Positions 1-6,194 of a stretch of 7,066 nucleotides of DNA are shown one piece after another. The notes below the pieces were generated by a model. That model saw only the letters and a program-made list of their open reading frames with translations, searched no databases and was not told where the DNA came from. Numbering within the stretch: position 1 is the stretch's first letter; every line of letters begins with the position of its first letter. Origin of the DNA: Pectinatus sp. (GTDB lineage: Bacteria; Bacillota; Negativicutes; Selenomonadales; Selenomonadaceae); assembly GCA_020025075.1 (NCBI GenBank), contig JAHHSR010000064.1, positions 1 through 7,066 on the forward strand, read 5' to 3'. The position numbers were made by a program, and so were the translations under genes.

Positions 1-42
1 TTTAACCTAACGAGCAAGAAGTCGCCCACCTCTATAGGATAA
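1..42 (+). pseudogene. tnpB: C-terminal fragment of a tnpB-like gene (partial)
   Basis: Frame 1 is open from the window edge and reads FNLTSKKSPTSIG before TAA at 40-42; the other two + frames stop within the first few codons. The last codons run through a sequence that in intact relatives would form a hairpin of the type CCCACC-TCTATA-GGTGGG. The matching relic at the right end of the window reads to ...LGGR and TGA through the same kind of hairpin, which suggests both are tnpB 3' ends. Here the frame stops two codons earlier because the right arm of the hairpin is missing. TnpB is the RNA-guided nuclease of these elements, but only about 13 residues are seen, so the call depends on context. 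Confidence 0.4.
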
Positions 43-244
43 TATAATAAGTAGATATATAAAAATAAGAGTAAAAATATACTAGCTGAAGACCTAAGAA
101 AAAGAGAAATAGCATAAGTAAAAAGAACCGTAGGAACTACGGGGATAGCTTGGTAAATATAGTTGGCTAACAAAAGCAACTACTTCCCAAGAAGAAGCTC
201 CCACTTCAAAAAGTACGAAGTAATTTTAAGTGGGAGAGGTTCAC
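1..244 (+). mobile_element. Right-end relic of an IS200/IS605-type element
   Basis: The segment has the order expected at the 3' side of a tnpB-carrying IS200/IS605 element: a short open frame ending in a tnpB-like C-terminus (1-42), an AT- and purine-rich linker (about 43-127), a compact stem-loop (128-142), the GGGGATAGCT block (141-150), and a terminal hairpin (198-236) ending in GGTTCAC at 238-244. The first hairpin, GCCCACCTC-TATAGG at 24-38, has lost its right arm, so the copy is decayed or rearranged there. The rest of the element lies outside the window. Assignment rests on remembered resemblance to Firmicutes IS605 right ends, not on a database match. No transposase catalytic domain is visible. 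Confidence 0.6.
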
Positions 245-260
245 TAGTATAATTCTTTGA
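110..260 (+). ncRNA. Omega-RNA (TnpB guide RNA) scaffold-like sequence
   Basis: Two stem-loops are evident. CCGTAG (128-133) pairs with CTACGG (137-142) across a GAA loop and runs into GGGGATAGCT. CTCCCACTT (198-206) pairs with AAGTGGGAG (228-236) across a 21-nt loop, inside which ACTTC/GAAGT can form a competing stem. The 3' end GGTTCAC (238-244) matches the typical element terminus. In known TnpB systems the omega-RNA runs through the element's right end, and the flanking bases act as the guide. By that rule TAGTATAATTCTTTGA (245-260) would be the guide. The 5' boundary is approximate. Whether it is transcribed or has a TnpB partner cannot be seen here. Confidence 0.5.
225..253 (+). promoter_or_regulatory. 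Candidate sigma-70 promoter across the IS junction
   Basis: A perfect TATAAT lies at 248-253, just outside the GGTTCAC terminus. TTTAAG (225-230) sits 17 bp upstream as a weak -35 (3 of 6 matches to TTGACA). Transcription would start near 260 and give a leader of about 69 nt before the ATG at 329. The -35 is inside the relic and the -10 in the flank, so the insertion could have created this promoter. A TATAAA at 298-303 is nearer to the gene but has no -35 at a suitable distance. Confidence 0.35.
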
Positions 261-289
261 ACTCCACGGCTTTAGTCGCAGGTGGTTCA
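259..289 (+). repeat. Second IS605-like terminal hairpin relic
   Basis: CCA (264-266) pairs with TGG (283-285) and CGGC (267-270) with GTCG (275-278) around a TTTA loop, leaving a 4-nt bulge CAGG (279-282). The bulge looks like a 4-base deletion in the left arm of an originally perfect stem. It ends in GGTTCA (284-289), the same terminal string as the first element (238-243). This looks like a second, older right-end fragment abutting the first one. It lies in the leader of the HD-domain gene, so a role as an mRNA hairpin is an alternative. Confidence 0.35.
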
Positions 290-314
290 GAAATAAATAT
301 AAAGTTAATTTTTC

Positions 315-320
315 AGGGGA
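315..320 (+). promoter_or_regulatory. Ribosome binding site that fixes the HD gene start
   Basis: AGGGGA lies 8 nt before ATG at 329. It supports that start over an in-frame TTG at 257, whose extra 24 codons run through the terminal-hairpin relic. Confidence 0.75.
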
Positions 321-328
321 TTTTGTAT

Positions 329-1558
329 ATGCATATTTATCGCATCAATTCATTCAATCTTATTAAATCGCTTTCGCTTTCCTTGGAACTTTTATCGAGC
401 AACTTGAGCTATCACCATTGGCGCGTTGCCATCATTGCCATTGCCATTGCCAATGAAATGGAACTGCCCTATCAGCGCAAGACGCGCCTTTTATATGCTT
501 CTCTCCTGCATGATATCGGCGCAGCGTCTTCTGATTGGAACTCAAAGCTCAACTTGCGCTATAAAAACCTCAAGGAAAAAATCGTACAAAAACGCTATTT
601 GGAGCATGCCTATCGCGGCTACCTGCTCTTAAAAAAATCGCGCTGCTTTCGTGACTTGGCTGATATTGTCCTGCATCATCACGATGAATGGGAAAAGACA
701 AAGGATGAAGACATTTCACTTGAATCGCGCATTTTGCACGTGGCAGACCGCATAGAGGTTTCCATAAAGGCAAATGAATACATTCTTTTGCAATCAGATG
801 ATATCATCAAGAGAATCTGCTCTTATAGCGGTACGGTCTTTCAGCCCGAGGTAATCGAAGCTTTTGTGCAAGCAGCTCGCAAGGAAAGCTTTTGGCTAAA
901 TATTGTCGAGCGCTCCTATGAAAAGGTTTTTGAAAAAGAAAACTGCTATTATGGCTATCTCCCCTACACGGATACTGATATTGTGGATATTGCCAAGCTC
1001 TTTGCCAAAATCATTGACCAATACAGCTCTTTCACCTTCAATCACTCCTATAATGTATCGCGCATTGCCGTCTATCTGGCGCAGAAAAAAGGTTTTTCCA
1101 GCGATGAACTAAAATCGATGATAATTGCTGGCCTTCTGCACGATATTGGCAAATTATCTGTTCCCAATTCCGTCCTCGACAACCCGAATAAGCTCAACAC
1201 CAAAGACTACGCCCTCATTAGGCAGCACACCTATTACACTTACCGTATTTTACAGCAAATTGACGGCTTTGGACAAATAGCTGAATGGGCTGCTTATCAC
1301 CATGAACACCTTGACGGCAGCGGCTATCCTTTCCATTTGCAAGCAGATGCCTTGTCCTTAGGCGCTAGAATCGTTGCCGTGGCCGATATCGCCGTAGCCT
1401 TACAGGAAAATCGCCCCTATCGCAATGGCATGGATATAGAAAAGACAAAGAGCATTATCGGCGGTCTTGTAAAAGACAACAAAATCGACGGCTCCATCGT
1501 CGAAATTCTCTTTGATAACTTCAATGATATATTAGACCATATTCACCAAAATGTCTGA
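329..1558 (+). CDS. Twin HD-domain protein with C-terminal HD-GYP domain
   Basis: A 409-residue soluble protein with two tandem HD phosphohydrolase-like domains. The C-terminal domain (about 225-400) has the full HD-GYP set: H239, H271-D272 followed by G-K, H300, H324-H325, D329-GSGYP (to 334) and D353. HD-GYP proteins are metal-dependent phosphodiesterases that typically hydrolyse cyclic di-GMP. The N-terminal domain (about 20-190) keeps the frame of the fold (H29/H30, H61-D62-IG, H93, HHH at 116-118, and a VAD motif near 138-140) but lacks the GYP loop, so it may bind rather than cleave, or act on another nucleotide. No signal peptide, membrane segment or receiver domain is seen. A GCCATT repeat (437-448) encodes an IAIAIA stretch in an N-terminal helix. 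Expression probably depends on the junction promoter upstream. Family is secure; substrate is inferred. Confidence 0.9.
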   Translation: MHIYRINSFNLIKSLSLSLELLSSNLSYHHWRVAIIAIAIANEMELPYQRKTRLLYASLLHDIGAASSDWNSKLNLRYKNLKEKIVQKRYLEHAYRGYLLLKKSRCFRDLADIVLHHHDEWEKTKDEDISLESRILHVADRIEVSIKANEYILLQSDDIIKRICSYSGTVFQPEVIEAFVQAARKESFWLNIVERSYEKVFEKENCYYGYLPYTDTDIVDIAKLFAKIIDQYSSFTFNHSYNVSRIAVYLAQKKGFSSDELKSMIIAGLLHDIGKLSVPNSVLDNPNKLNTKDYALIRQHTYYTYRILQQIDGFGQIAEWAAYHHEHLDGSGYPFHLQADALSLGARIVAVADIAVALQENRPYRNGMDIEKTKSIIGGLVKDNKIDGSIVEILFDNFNDILDHIHQNV

Positions 1559-1563
1559 TAGTC

Positions 1564-1591
1564 AAGAAGCCGAGCACCAAATGCTTCTTTT
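1564..1591 (+). terminator. Weak hairpin after the HD gene, possible terminator
   Basis: AAGAAGC (1564-1570) pairs with GCTTCTT (1583-1589) across a 12-nt loop, followed by only a short T run. The stem is AT-rich and the loop large, so partial termination is the most that can be claimed. The next gene may be read through from the HD gene. Confidence 0.3.
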
Positions 1592-1623
1592 CATATAAAA
1601 ACCAAAAGAAATGAGGGTTCATC

Positions 1624-1935
1624 ATGAGCGAAAAGAAAATCGAAATCAGCTTGCCTGAATACAGGCGCTACTGCGACCTCACCATTGGTCAACTTTGCTA
1701 TGCAAAAAGCATCAAATACGATGTGCAAAAAGATGAATTTGAAATGGACAGGCCCACTTTAACGAGTAATGGTACTGAATACAAATTAGAGCACTTCGAC
1801 CCAGAAAAAAATATGCTCTTTTTGCGAAAAGACGGTGAGCTAATCGAAAAGCCCGGTTCCATCAATGATGGTGCAGCTATTGAAAATTTCCTCAAAAAGA
1901 CCTTTGAATTCATCAAAGGTGAAGCGAAAGCATAA
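1624..1935 (+). CDS. Small charged protein of unknown function
   Basis: A 103-residue protein rich in Lys and Glu, with no signal peptide or membrane segment, so probably cytosolic. I do not recognise the family. The N-terminal half has two Cys (C17, C25) but no paired CxxC motif. The middle looks like beta hairpins (around TEYKLEHFDPEKNMLFLRKDGE), and the end is a likely helix (about 85-100, ENFLKKTFEFIK). The start is well supported: GAGGG lies 7 nt before the ATG. It lies 65 nt after the HD gene on the same strand and ends at the strong terminator at 1927-1977, so the two may be co-transcribed. Codon use and the clean SD/terminator framing argue that it is a real gene. Confidence 0.75.
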   Translation: MSEKKIEISLPEYRRYCDLTIGQLCYAKSIKYDVQKDEFEMDRPTLTSNGTEYKLEHFDPEKNMLFLRKDGELIEKPGSINDGAAIENFLKKTFEFIKGEAKA

Positions 1936-1977
1936 AAAGACAGCCTCCTATGAAAGGAGGCTGTCTTTTTATGCTTT
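1927..1977. terminator. Strong bidirectional terminator between convergent genes
   Basis: A 22-bp perfect inverted repeat: arms 1927-1948 and 1956-1977 with a 7-nt loop (1949-1955). The GC-rich core is ACAGCCTCC/GGAGGCTGT, flanked by A5 on one side and T5 on the other, so it works as an intrinsic terminator in both directions. It contains the last codons and TAA of the small + strand gene and touches the stop codon of glycerate kinase (1977-1979), ending both transcription units with almost no spacer. Confidence 0.93.
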
Positions 1978-3128
1978 TATTTTTGGCAAGCTAAAAGCAA
2001 GCGAAAAACCTGTACGGCAGTCTTATAAAGATTATCTTTTGCAGTTTCTTTTTCCATTGCTGCTTCCTTATTCAAAGGAGAGCGCAAGATGGGAAAATAC
2101 GCATCAATTATGCCCTCATTTAAGCACTGCGCACCATTTTTAGCACAACCGCAAAAGGCAATCGTTTTAATTTGCGGCTTTTCCCTTTTGGCAAGGGAAG
2201 CAATGCTATAAGGAGCCTTTCCCATTGACGTCTGGGCATCGAGGCAGCCTTCACCCGTTATCAGGTAATCAGCATTGGGCAAGGCTTCTTTTACATTGAG
2301 CGCCTTTAAGACAATCTCCGTGCCGGAAAGTAAATGCGCTGGCAAAAATGCAGCAAAAGCATAGCCTAAGCCGCCGGCAGCGCCAGCTCCCGGCTCTAAA
2401 GCATTTCCTATATGATAGTTTTTCTTTAGCAGCAAAGAAAATTTTTCTATCATCTTATCCATTTTTTCTACAATGGCAGGAGATGCTCCCTTTTGCGGCG
2501 CAAAAATTTGGGAACAGCCACGCGGGCCACAAAGGGGATTATCAACATCGCAAGCGATAGAAAAAGTGCAGCCAGCAATATTTTCCGACAAATTTCCCTC
2601 CGAAAAAGACGCTATAAATTCTAAATCCCGCCCGAAAATCCCCACTTTTTTTCCCGACGCATCAAAAAATTTTGCACCAAGCGCCGAGAGCATTCCCAGT
2701 CCGCAATCATTAGTCGCGCTGCCGCCAATACCGATGATGAAATGCCGGCAGCCTTTTTTTCTCGCTTCTAAGATAAGCTCGCCCAATCCATAAGTTGTCG
2801 TGTGCAGCGGATTTCTTTTTTCTGGCGGCACGAGAGCAAGACCTACTGCCGCCGCCATTTCTATCACGGCCGTTTTTTTGTCAGGCAAAATGCCAAAATC
2901 CGCCTTTATCGGATTTCCCAAGGGACCGGTAACCTTTCTTGTCAAAATCTCTCCGCCCAGACCAGTGCATAAGGCAGACATCGTCCCCTCGCCACCGTCA
3001 GCAAGTGGAAAAATAGCAAGCACTGCCTCTTTGCCAAAAACATCTTTCGCCGCTTTTGCTGCCATTTCATTGGCTTCAAAAGAAGTAATGCTCCCCTTAA
3101 AGGAGTCAATAGCTATTATTAGCTTCAT
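1977..3128 (-). CDS. glxK: Glycerate kinase (class II, GarK/GlxK family)
   Basis: A 383-residue cytosolic enzyme of the GlxK/GarK glycerate kinase family, which phosphorylates D-glycerate with ATP and feeds 2-phosphoglycerate into glycolysis. Family signatures run the full length: IAIDSFKGS at 5-13, PLADGGEGT at 41-49, GIGGSATND at 133-141, a CDVDNPLCGPRG stretch near 195-205, GAGAAGGLGYAF near 250, and ITGEGCLDAQTS near 290. Length is normal. One deviation is NDCG where NDGG is usual. The ATG at 3128 has no evident Shine-Dalgarno, and an in-frame stop (3147-3149) rules out a longer form. It is last in the - strand series, 55 nt after the cytidylyltransferase gene. A leader hairpin (3135-3168) in that gap may control it separately. 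No link to choline metabolism is required. Confidence 0.93.
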   Translation of the reverse strand: MKLIIAIDSFKGSITSFEANEMAAKAAKDVFGKEAVLAIFPLADGGEGTMSALCTGLGGEILTRKVTGPLGNPIKADFGILPDKKTAVIEMAAAVGLALVPPEKRNPLHTTTYGLGELILEARKKGCRHFIIGIGGSATNDCGLGMLSALGAKFFDASGKKVGIFGRDLEFIASFSEGNLSENIAGCTFSIACDVDNPLCGPRGCSQIFAPQKGASPAIVEKMDKMIEKFSLLLKKNYHIGNALEPGAGAAGGLGYAFAAFLPAHLLSGTEIVLKALNVKEALPNADYLITGEGCLDAQTSMGKAPYSIASLAKREKPQIKTIAFCGCAKNGAQCLNEGIIDAYFPILRSPLNKEAAMEKETAKDNLYKTAVQVFRLLLACQK

Positions 3129-3134
3129 ATTATT

Positions 3135-3168
3135 GGCGAATATAGGTCACCAATAGCCAATATCCGCC
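3135..3168 (-). promoter_or_regulatory. Leader hairpin or operator before glycerate kinase
   Basis: On the - strand GGCGGATAT pairs with ATATTCGCC (9 bp, one G-U) enclosing a 16-nt loop that itself contains the near-symmetric GGTGACC. The 3' arm ends 6 nt before the ATG, where a ribosome site would be expected but none is seen. The same stretch also holds an overlapping 7-bp inverted repeat, TATTGGC (3131-3137) with GCCAATA (3156-3162), and a shorter ATTGG/CCAAT pair, so two alternative folds or a dimeric protein site are possible. No U run follows, so it is not a terminator. Confidence 0.45.
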
Positions 3169-3183
3169 TTCCCCCTTGATAGT

Positions 3184-3927
3184 TTATTTCAACAGCTCAC
3201 CATATAGGTTTTCTATATCTTCTAAGCGGTCTACTTCATGAATATTGCCTTCAATTGAGCAATTAAAGAGATTTAATTCGGATAAATCTTCATAGTAGAA
3301 CAAATCCCAGTAAGGTTTTTTTATATATTTATCAATTTCAGCATATAATTGACAAGCTGCTTTAGTTGTAAAATGCAAGATGCCTGCCGTAGTATTATCG
3401 CAAAAACCGCTTGCCTGTAAATCTATGTCTACTACGCTTCCGGATGAATTGCAAATTATGTTCCACTCTCCATCAGCACGCTTATTTTTAGTCGTAAAAA
3501 TCATATTTTTATCTCGTGCTTTTTCCGCCGTAATATATTGAAAAATAGACGTCAGCGCCTGCTGAGAAATATAGCTGTCACCATCCAAAATCAAAAGCTC
3601 AGCAATATTCTTCATGCCATAGACCTTATCCAGCCTCTCTAGCGCACACTTTAAAGATAATGCATTTGAATAAGCTTGATACTGCTCATTATAAACTGCT
3701 AAAACATCTGGAAATCTATCAGCTAAATATTCTTTCAGCAAAATATGCCGATGGCCTGTCACCACTACGACTTTATCGCCAAATGGCGAAAATTGACCAA
3801 TAAGCCTTCCTAATAAAGTCTGCCCCTTTCTAAGCGGCAAAAGCCCCTTAGGCATAATTTTCCCCCAATCACCTAGCCGTTTGCCCTGCCCAGCCGCAAG
3901 AATTACGATAGCCTTATTTTTTTCCAC
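3184..3927 (-). CDS. licC: LicC-like CTP:phosphocholine cytidylyltransferase
   Basis: A 247-residue cytosolic nucleotidyltransferase that most likely condenses CTP and phosphocholine to CDP-choline. Numbered from the GTG start: the nucleotide-binding signature LAAGQGKRL at 10-18, PKG at 26-28, N80-x2-Y-x4-N-x2-SL matching the LicC pattern, metal-binding D115-G-D117, a GEW near residue 155, and a C-terminal HEVDRLEDIENL resembling the IDS-x2-D ending of LicC. Two starts are possible. ATG at 3936 adds three residues, but its only SD abuts the codon; GTG at 3927 has AAAGGA at 8 nt and is preferred. It overlaps the permease gene by 14 nt (23 nt with the ATG), consistent with coupled translation. 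The kinase and permease neighbours support phosphocholine as substrate; a related alcohol phosphate or phosphonate is the alternative. Confidence 0.85.
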   Translation of the reverse strand: MEKNKAIVILAAGQGKRLGDWGKIMPKGLLPLRKGQTLLGRLIGQFSPFGDKVVVVTGHRHILLKEYLADRFPDVLAVYNEQYQAYSNALSLKCALERLDKVYGMKNIAELLILDGDSYISQQALTSIFQYITAEKARDKNMIFTTKNKRADGEWNIICNSSGSVVDIDLQASGFCDNTTAGILHFTTKAACQLYAEIDKYIKKPYWDLFYYEDLSELNLFNCSIEGNIHEVDRLEDIENLYGELLK

Positions 3928-5380
3928 AATAATCATCCTTTAATATTTTAATAAAGTTCATTATTATTAAGAGCAGCAACACGCTGACGGGCAGCGATGA
4001 CAATACGGCAATTATCTTTAATGCCATCGTTGTTGCCTTTGCCTGTACTAATAAAATTGGCAAGATGATAAAAAGAATCGACCAAAATACCTTATCGCGC
4101 CAACTAATTTTAGCTGCCGTATACTGGCTGGCAATAATAATAACAGAATTAAGCGTTGTTATATACATAAAAACCATCGTCGTAATCAATAATACCAAAA
4201 TAAGCGTACTATGCGGATATGTCATAATATTGCCAATAATAAATTTTTCCGGACTAAAAAATTGCATGCCCGGCACTACTTTTGTCCGCGCAATTATTGA
4301 GCCGCCCAAAATACCAAAAGAAACGAAAGTACTCAATACGCCAAAAAAATAACCAAAGACAATTACCCTTCTAATTCTCATTCCCTCTGAAATAAGAGCA
4401 ATAAAAAAAGGAGTGGCTATACTCCATGCTATCCAATAAGCCCAATAAAAAACCGTATAGCTTACAGTAAATGCCCCTTTGCTCATAAAGGCAGACAGGC
4501 CAATAAAATTCGTCAAATATTGCAATAATGCTTGCAAGCTTAAATGCAGGATAAAAACTGACTTACCAAAAAGCAAAAACAAAAATAGCAAAAGCACGAA
4601 AAGCAGGTAATTGACTTTGGCTATATTAGCAGTGCCAATTTCTATCCCCAGCAAATTATCGCAGCAGCACAATACCCCTACCAAGACAATCGTGCAAAGG
4701 GTAAATTGCATCTGGGTGCCAAAGTGGAATATTTGCTTTACCGAAGCCGCAATTAATGGTGTTGCCAAAGAAAAAGTCGTTGAAACAACGCATACCAGGC
4801 TAAAAACGCAAATTGCATCAAAAAACAAAAGCAGATACCGATTCGTTATCAGGGGCTGGCACGCATGCGAAAGCTTGTAACACTCTTTTTGGCGGTTAAA
4901 CATGATATATCCATACATCACAGCAGGCAGCAGATAAAAACTCCACGGCGTTATTCCCCAATGAAAGAAGGAATAGGCAAGGGAAGATATATAGATATTA
5001 TCTCCCCTAAAATATGTATCTGACAGATTATCTGCATAATAAATCCATTCATGGAGCGAAAAAAAGATGATATCCGCCGCCATCGTCGCCGTAAAAACCA
5101 TCATGCCCCATTTTATAAGGCCAAAGCGCGGCCTTTTTCGCCGGCCAAGCCTTATCTTGCCAATCGGCGAAACAGCTAAGACAACGGATAAAGCAACAAA
5201 CAACATGCTAAAGACAATATAATAGCCTTCAAAATAACATAAAAATACCTTTTGAACTACGCCTAGCGATTGAGAAAAGGACTTATTATTCCAAACGATA
5301 AATATTGCCAGCAAAATAATTGCCGCAAAAGCACTCCAGCGCACTGCTTTTATATCTGAGGTTTTTTCATTGTCTGCCAT
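3914..5380 (-). CDS. BCCT-family quaternary amine permease, CaiT-like
   Basis: A 488-residue inner-membrane carrier with about 12 hydrophobic segments, of the betaine/choline/carnitine transporter family. Aromatic-box residues are conserved: FHWGITPWSFY gives W141, W146 and Y149, and FYWAYWIAWS gives W313, Y315, W316 and W319 (the first of the usual Trp pair is Tyr). The third segment reads TMAADIIFFSLHEWIYY. It lacks the glycine-rich GMGIG stretch of Na+-coupled BetP and resembles the CaiT sequence there. Length is near CaiT (about 500), with no long osmosensing C-terminal tail. GGGGA lies 6 nt before the ATG; the start overlaps the choline kinase gene by 31 nt and the end overlaps the cytidylyltransferase gene. 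The context points to choline import for CDP-choline synthesis, in place of LicB. A carnitine-type exchanger is the alternative. Confidence 0.9.
   Translation of the reverse strand: MADNEKTSDIKAVRWSAFAAIILLAIFIVWNNKSFSQSLGVVQKVFLCYFEGYYIVFSMLFVALSVVLAVSPIGKIRLGRRKRPRFGLIKWGMMVFTATMAADIIFFSLHEWIYYADNLSDTYFRGDNIYISSLAYSFFHWGITPWSFYLLPAVMYGYIMFNRQKECYKLSHACQPLITNRYLLLFFDAICVFSLVCVVSTTFSLATPLIAASVKQIFHFGTQMQFTLCTIVLVGVLCCCDNLLGIEIGTANIAKVNYLLFVLLLFLFLLFGKSVFILHLSLQALLQYLTNFIGLSAFMSKGAFTVSYTVFYWAYWIAWSIATPFFIALISEGMRIRRVIVFGYFFGVLSTFVSFGILGGSIIARTKVVPGMQFFSPEKFIIGNIMTYPHSTLILVLLITTMVFMYITTLNSVIIIASQYTAAKISWRDKVFWSILFIILPILLVQAKATTMALKIIAVLSSLPVSVLLLLIIMNFIKILKDDYCGKK
3936..3941 (-). promoter_or_regulatory. 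Ribosome binding site inside the permease gene
   Basis: AAAGGA on the - strand lies 8 nt before GTG at 3927 and directly abuts or overlaps the ATG at 3936. It lies within the last codons of the permease gene and favours the GTG start of the cytidylyltransferase. Confidence 0.6.
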
Positions 5381-6162
5381 TGATAATCCCCACTAAAAGC
5401 GTTAAAATCTGCTATTTTTTCCTGCAAATATTTTTTATATGCACTCTCAGCATGAAAGCAGCGTCTATTGTGCTTATAATAATCCGTCCAATGAATCCAA
5501 AGCAATGTCGTCAAGCATTTAAAATAGTAAAATAGCACCCTACTTATTTTTCGTGTACTGATTTGAACATATTTTAAGAGAAGTGCTTCCTCTTCATCCT
5601 TAGAGAGCTTGTTTTCGCAAACAAAATCGGCTAAATCCCATTCGCGATAAAATATGCCAGAGTATTCAAAGTCAATCAAGTACGCTTTTTGCTCATAAAT
5701 CAAGATATTTTCCGCTACTAAATCGCCATGAACAGGAACTTTTTCCTGCTGTTCATGCTCTAGCAAAAACGATAGCTCAGTCTCCATTTTTGTCAGCAAA
5801 TCAATGTATTTTTTCGAATAATTTCTAGCAAGCTCGAACGGCTGTAAATAATTAGCGTATTCCCTTTCAGATAAGCTATGCAATTTAGCTAAAGATTGAA
5901 GAAAGATGTCTATATCACTTGCCTCTTTTGCGCAAAGATGGCGACCCGGCAAATACTCCGAAAATTTATAGTGTTTTGTAAAACCGCATTTCACGGCTAT
6001 AGATGCCTTATATGCCGCCAATGAATTTTGTTCTTCATTTTCGCGCGATAAAAGCAAATCATTGTTTTGGTCATTAATACGAATTATGCAATCCGGCCCT
6101 GCCTCGCTTTCAAAATGCAGCCGGAAGTTTTTATTGCTCATGCTATTTAATTTAGTTAACAT
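5350..6162 (-). CDS. licA: LicA-like choline kinase
   Basis: A 270-residue cytosolic kinase of the choline/ethanolamine kinase (APH-like) fold, predicted to convert choline and ATP to phosphocholine. Motifs in order: a shortened N-lobe start with MSNKNF at 8-13 (the Gly-loop-like MTNKNY of LicA), IIRI at 26-29, R40-E41 with the following acidic helix, the catalytic Brenner motif HGDLVAEN at 145-152, and the metal-binding IDFEYSG at 163-169, followed by REWDLADF. The ATG at 6162 is supported by AGGGA at 5 nt; an internal ATG at codon 8 has no SD and would cut the Gly-loop region. It starts 32 nt after the DUF6765-like gene and overlaps the permease gene by 31 nt. No CAAT-type repeats are present, so phase variation as in Haemophilus licA is not indicated. 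Ethanolamine kinase is the main alternative. Confidence 0.88.
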   Translation of the reverse strand: MLTKLNSMSNKNFRLHFESEAGPDCIIRINDQNNDLLLSRENEEQNSLAAYKASIAVKCGFTKHYKFSEYLPGRHLCAKEASDIDIFLQSLAKLHSLSEREYANYLQPFELARNYSKKYIDLLTKMETELSFLLEHEQQEKVPVHGDLVAENILIYEQKAYLIDFEYSGIFYREWDLADFVCENKLSKDEEEALLLKYVQISTRKISRVLFYYFKCLTTLLWIHWTDYYKHNRRCFHAESAYKKYLQEKIADFNAFSGDYQWQTMKKPQI

Positions 6163-6194
6163 TTCTTTCCCTAAAAGTCAAAATGGTTTTTTAG

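Noticed and set aside
1..256. CRISPR array or tRNA in the left non-coding region
   Set aside because: There are no regularly spaced repeats and no cloverleaf or CCA-end pattern; the structure fits an IS605 right end better.
257..328. TTG start giving a 24-residue longer HD protein
   Set aside because: The extension runs through the terminal-hairpin relic and has no SD, while ATG at 329 has AGGGGA at 8 nt.
428..454. GCCATT short tandem repeat in the HD gene as a phase-variation tract
   Set aside because: The unit is 6 bp, so slippage would keep the frame, and only two exact copies plus near copies are present.
1865..2143. A + strand frame running through the terminator
   Set aside because: It crosses a strong bidirectional terminator and overlaps two well-supported genes.
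2348..3156. Open frames on the + strand opposite glycerate kinase
   Set aside because: They are antisense shadows of a complete, motif-rich gene and have no SD or recognisable domains.
4065..4880. Open frames on the + strand opposite the BCCT permease
   Set aside because: They result from the codon pattern of a membrane protein read on the other strand; no start signals or domains.
6100..6162. CAAT-type repeats in licA as in Haemophilus
   Set aside because: The 5' end of the gene was read through and contains no tetranucleotide repeat.
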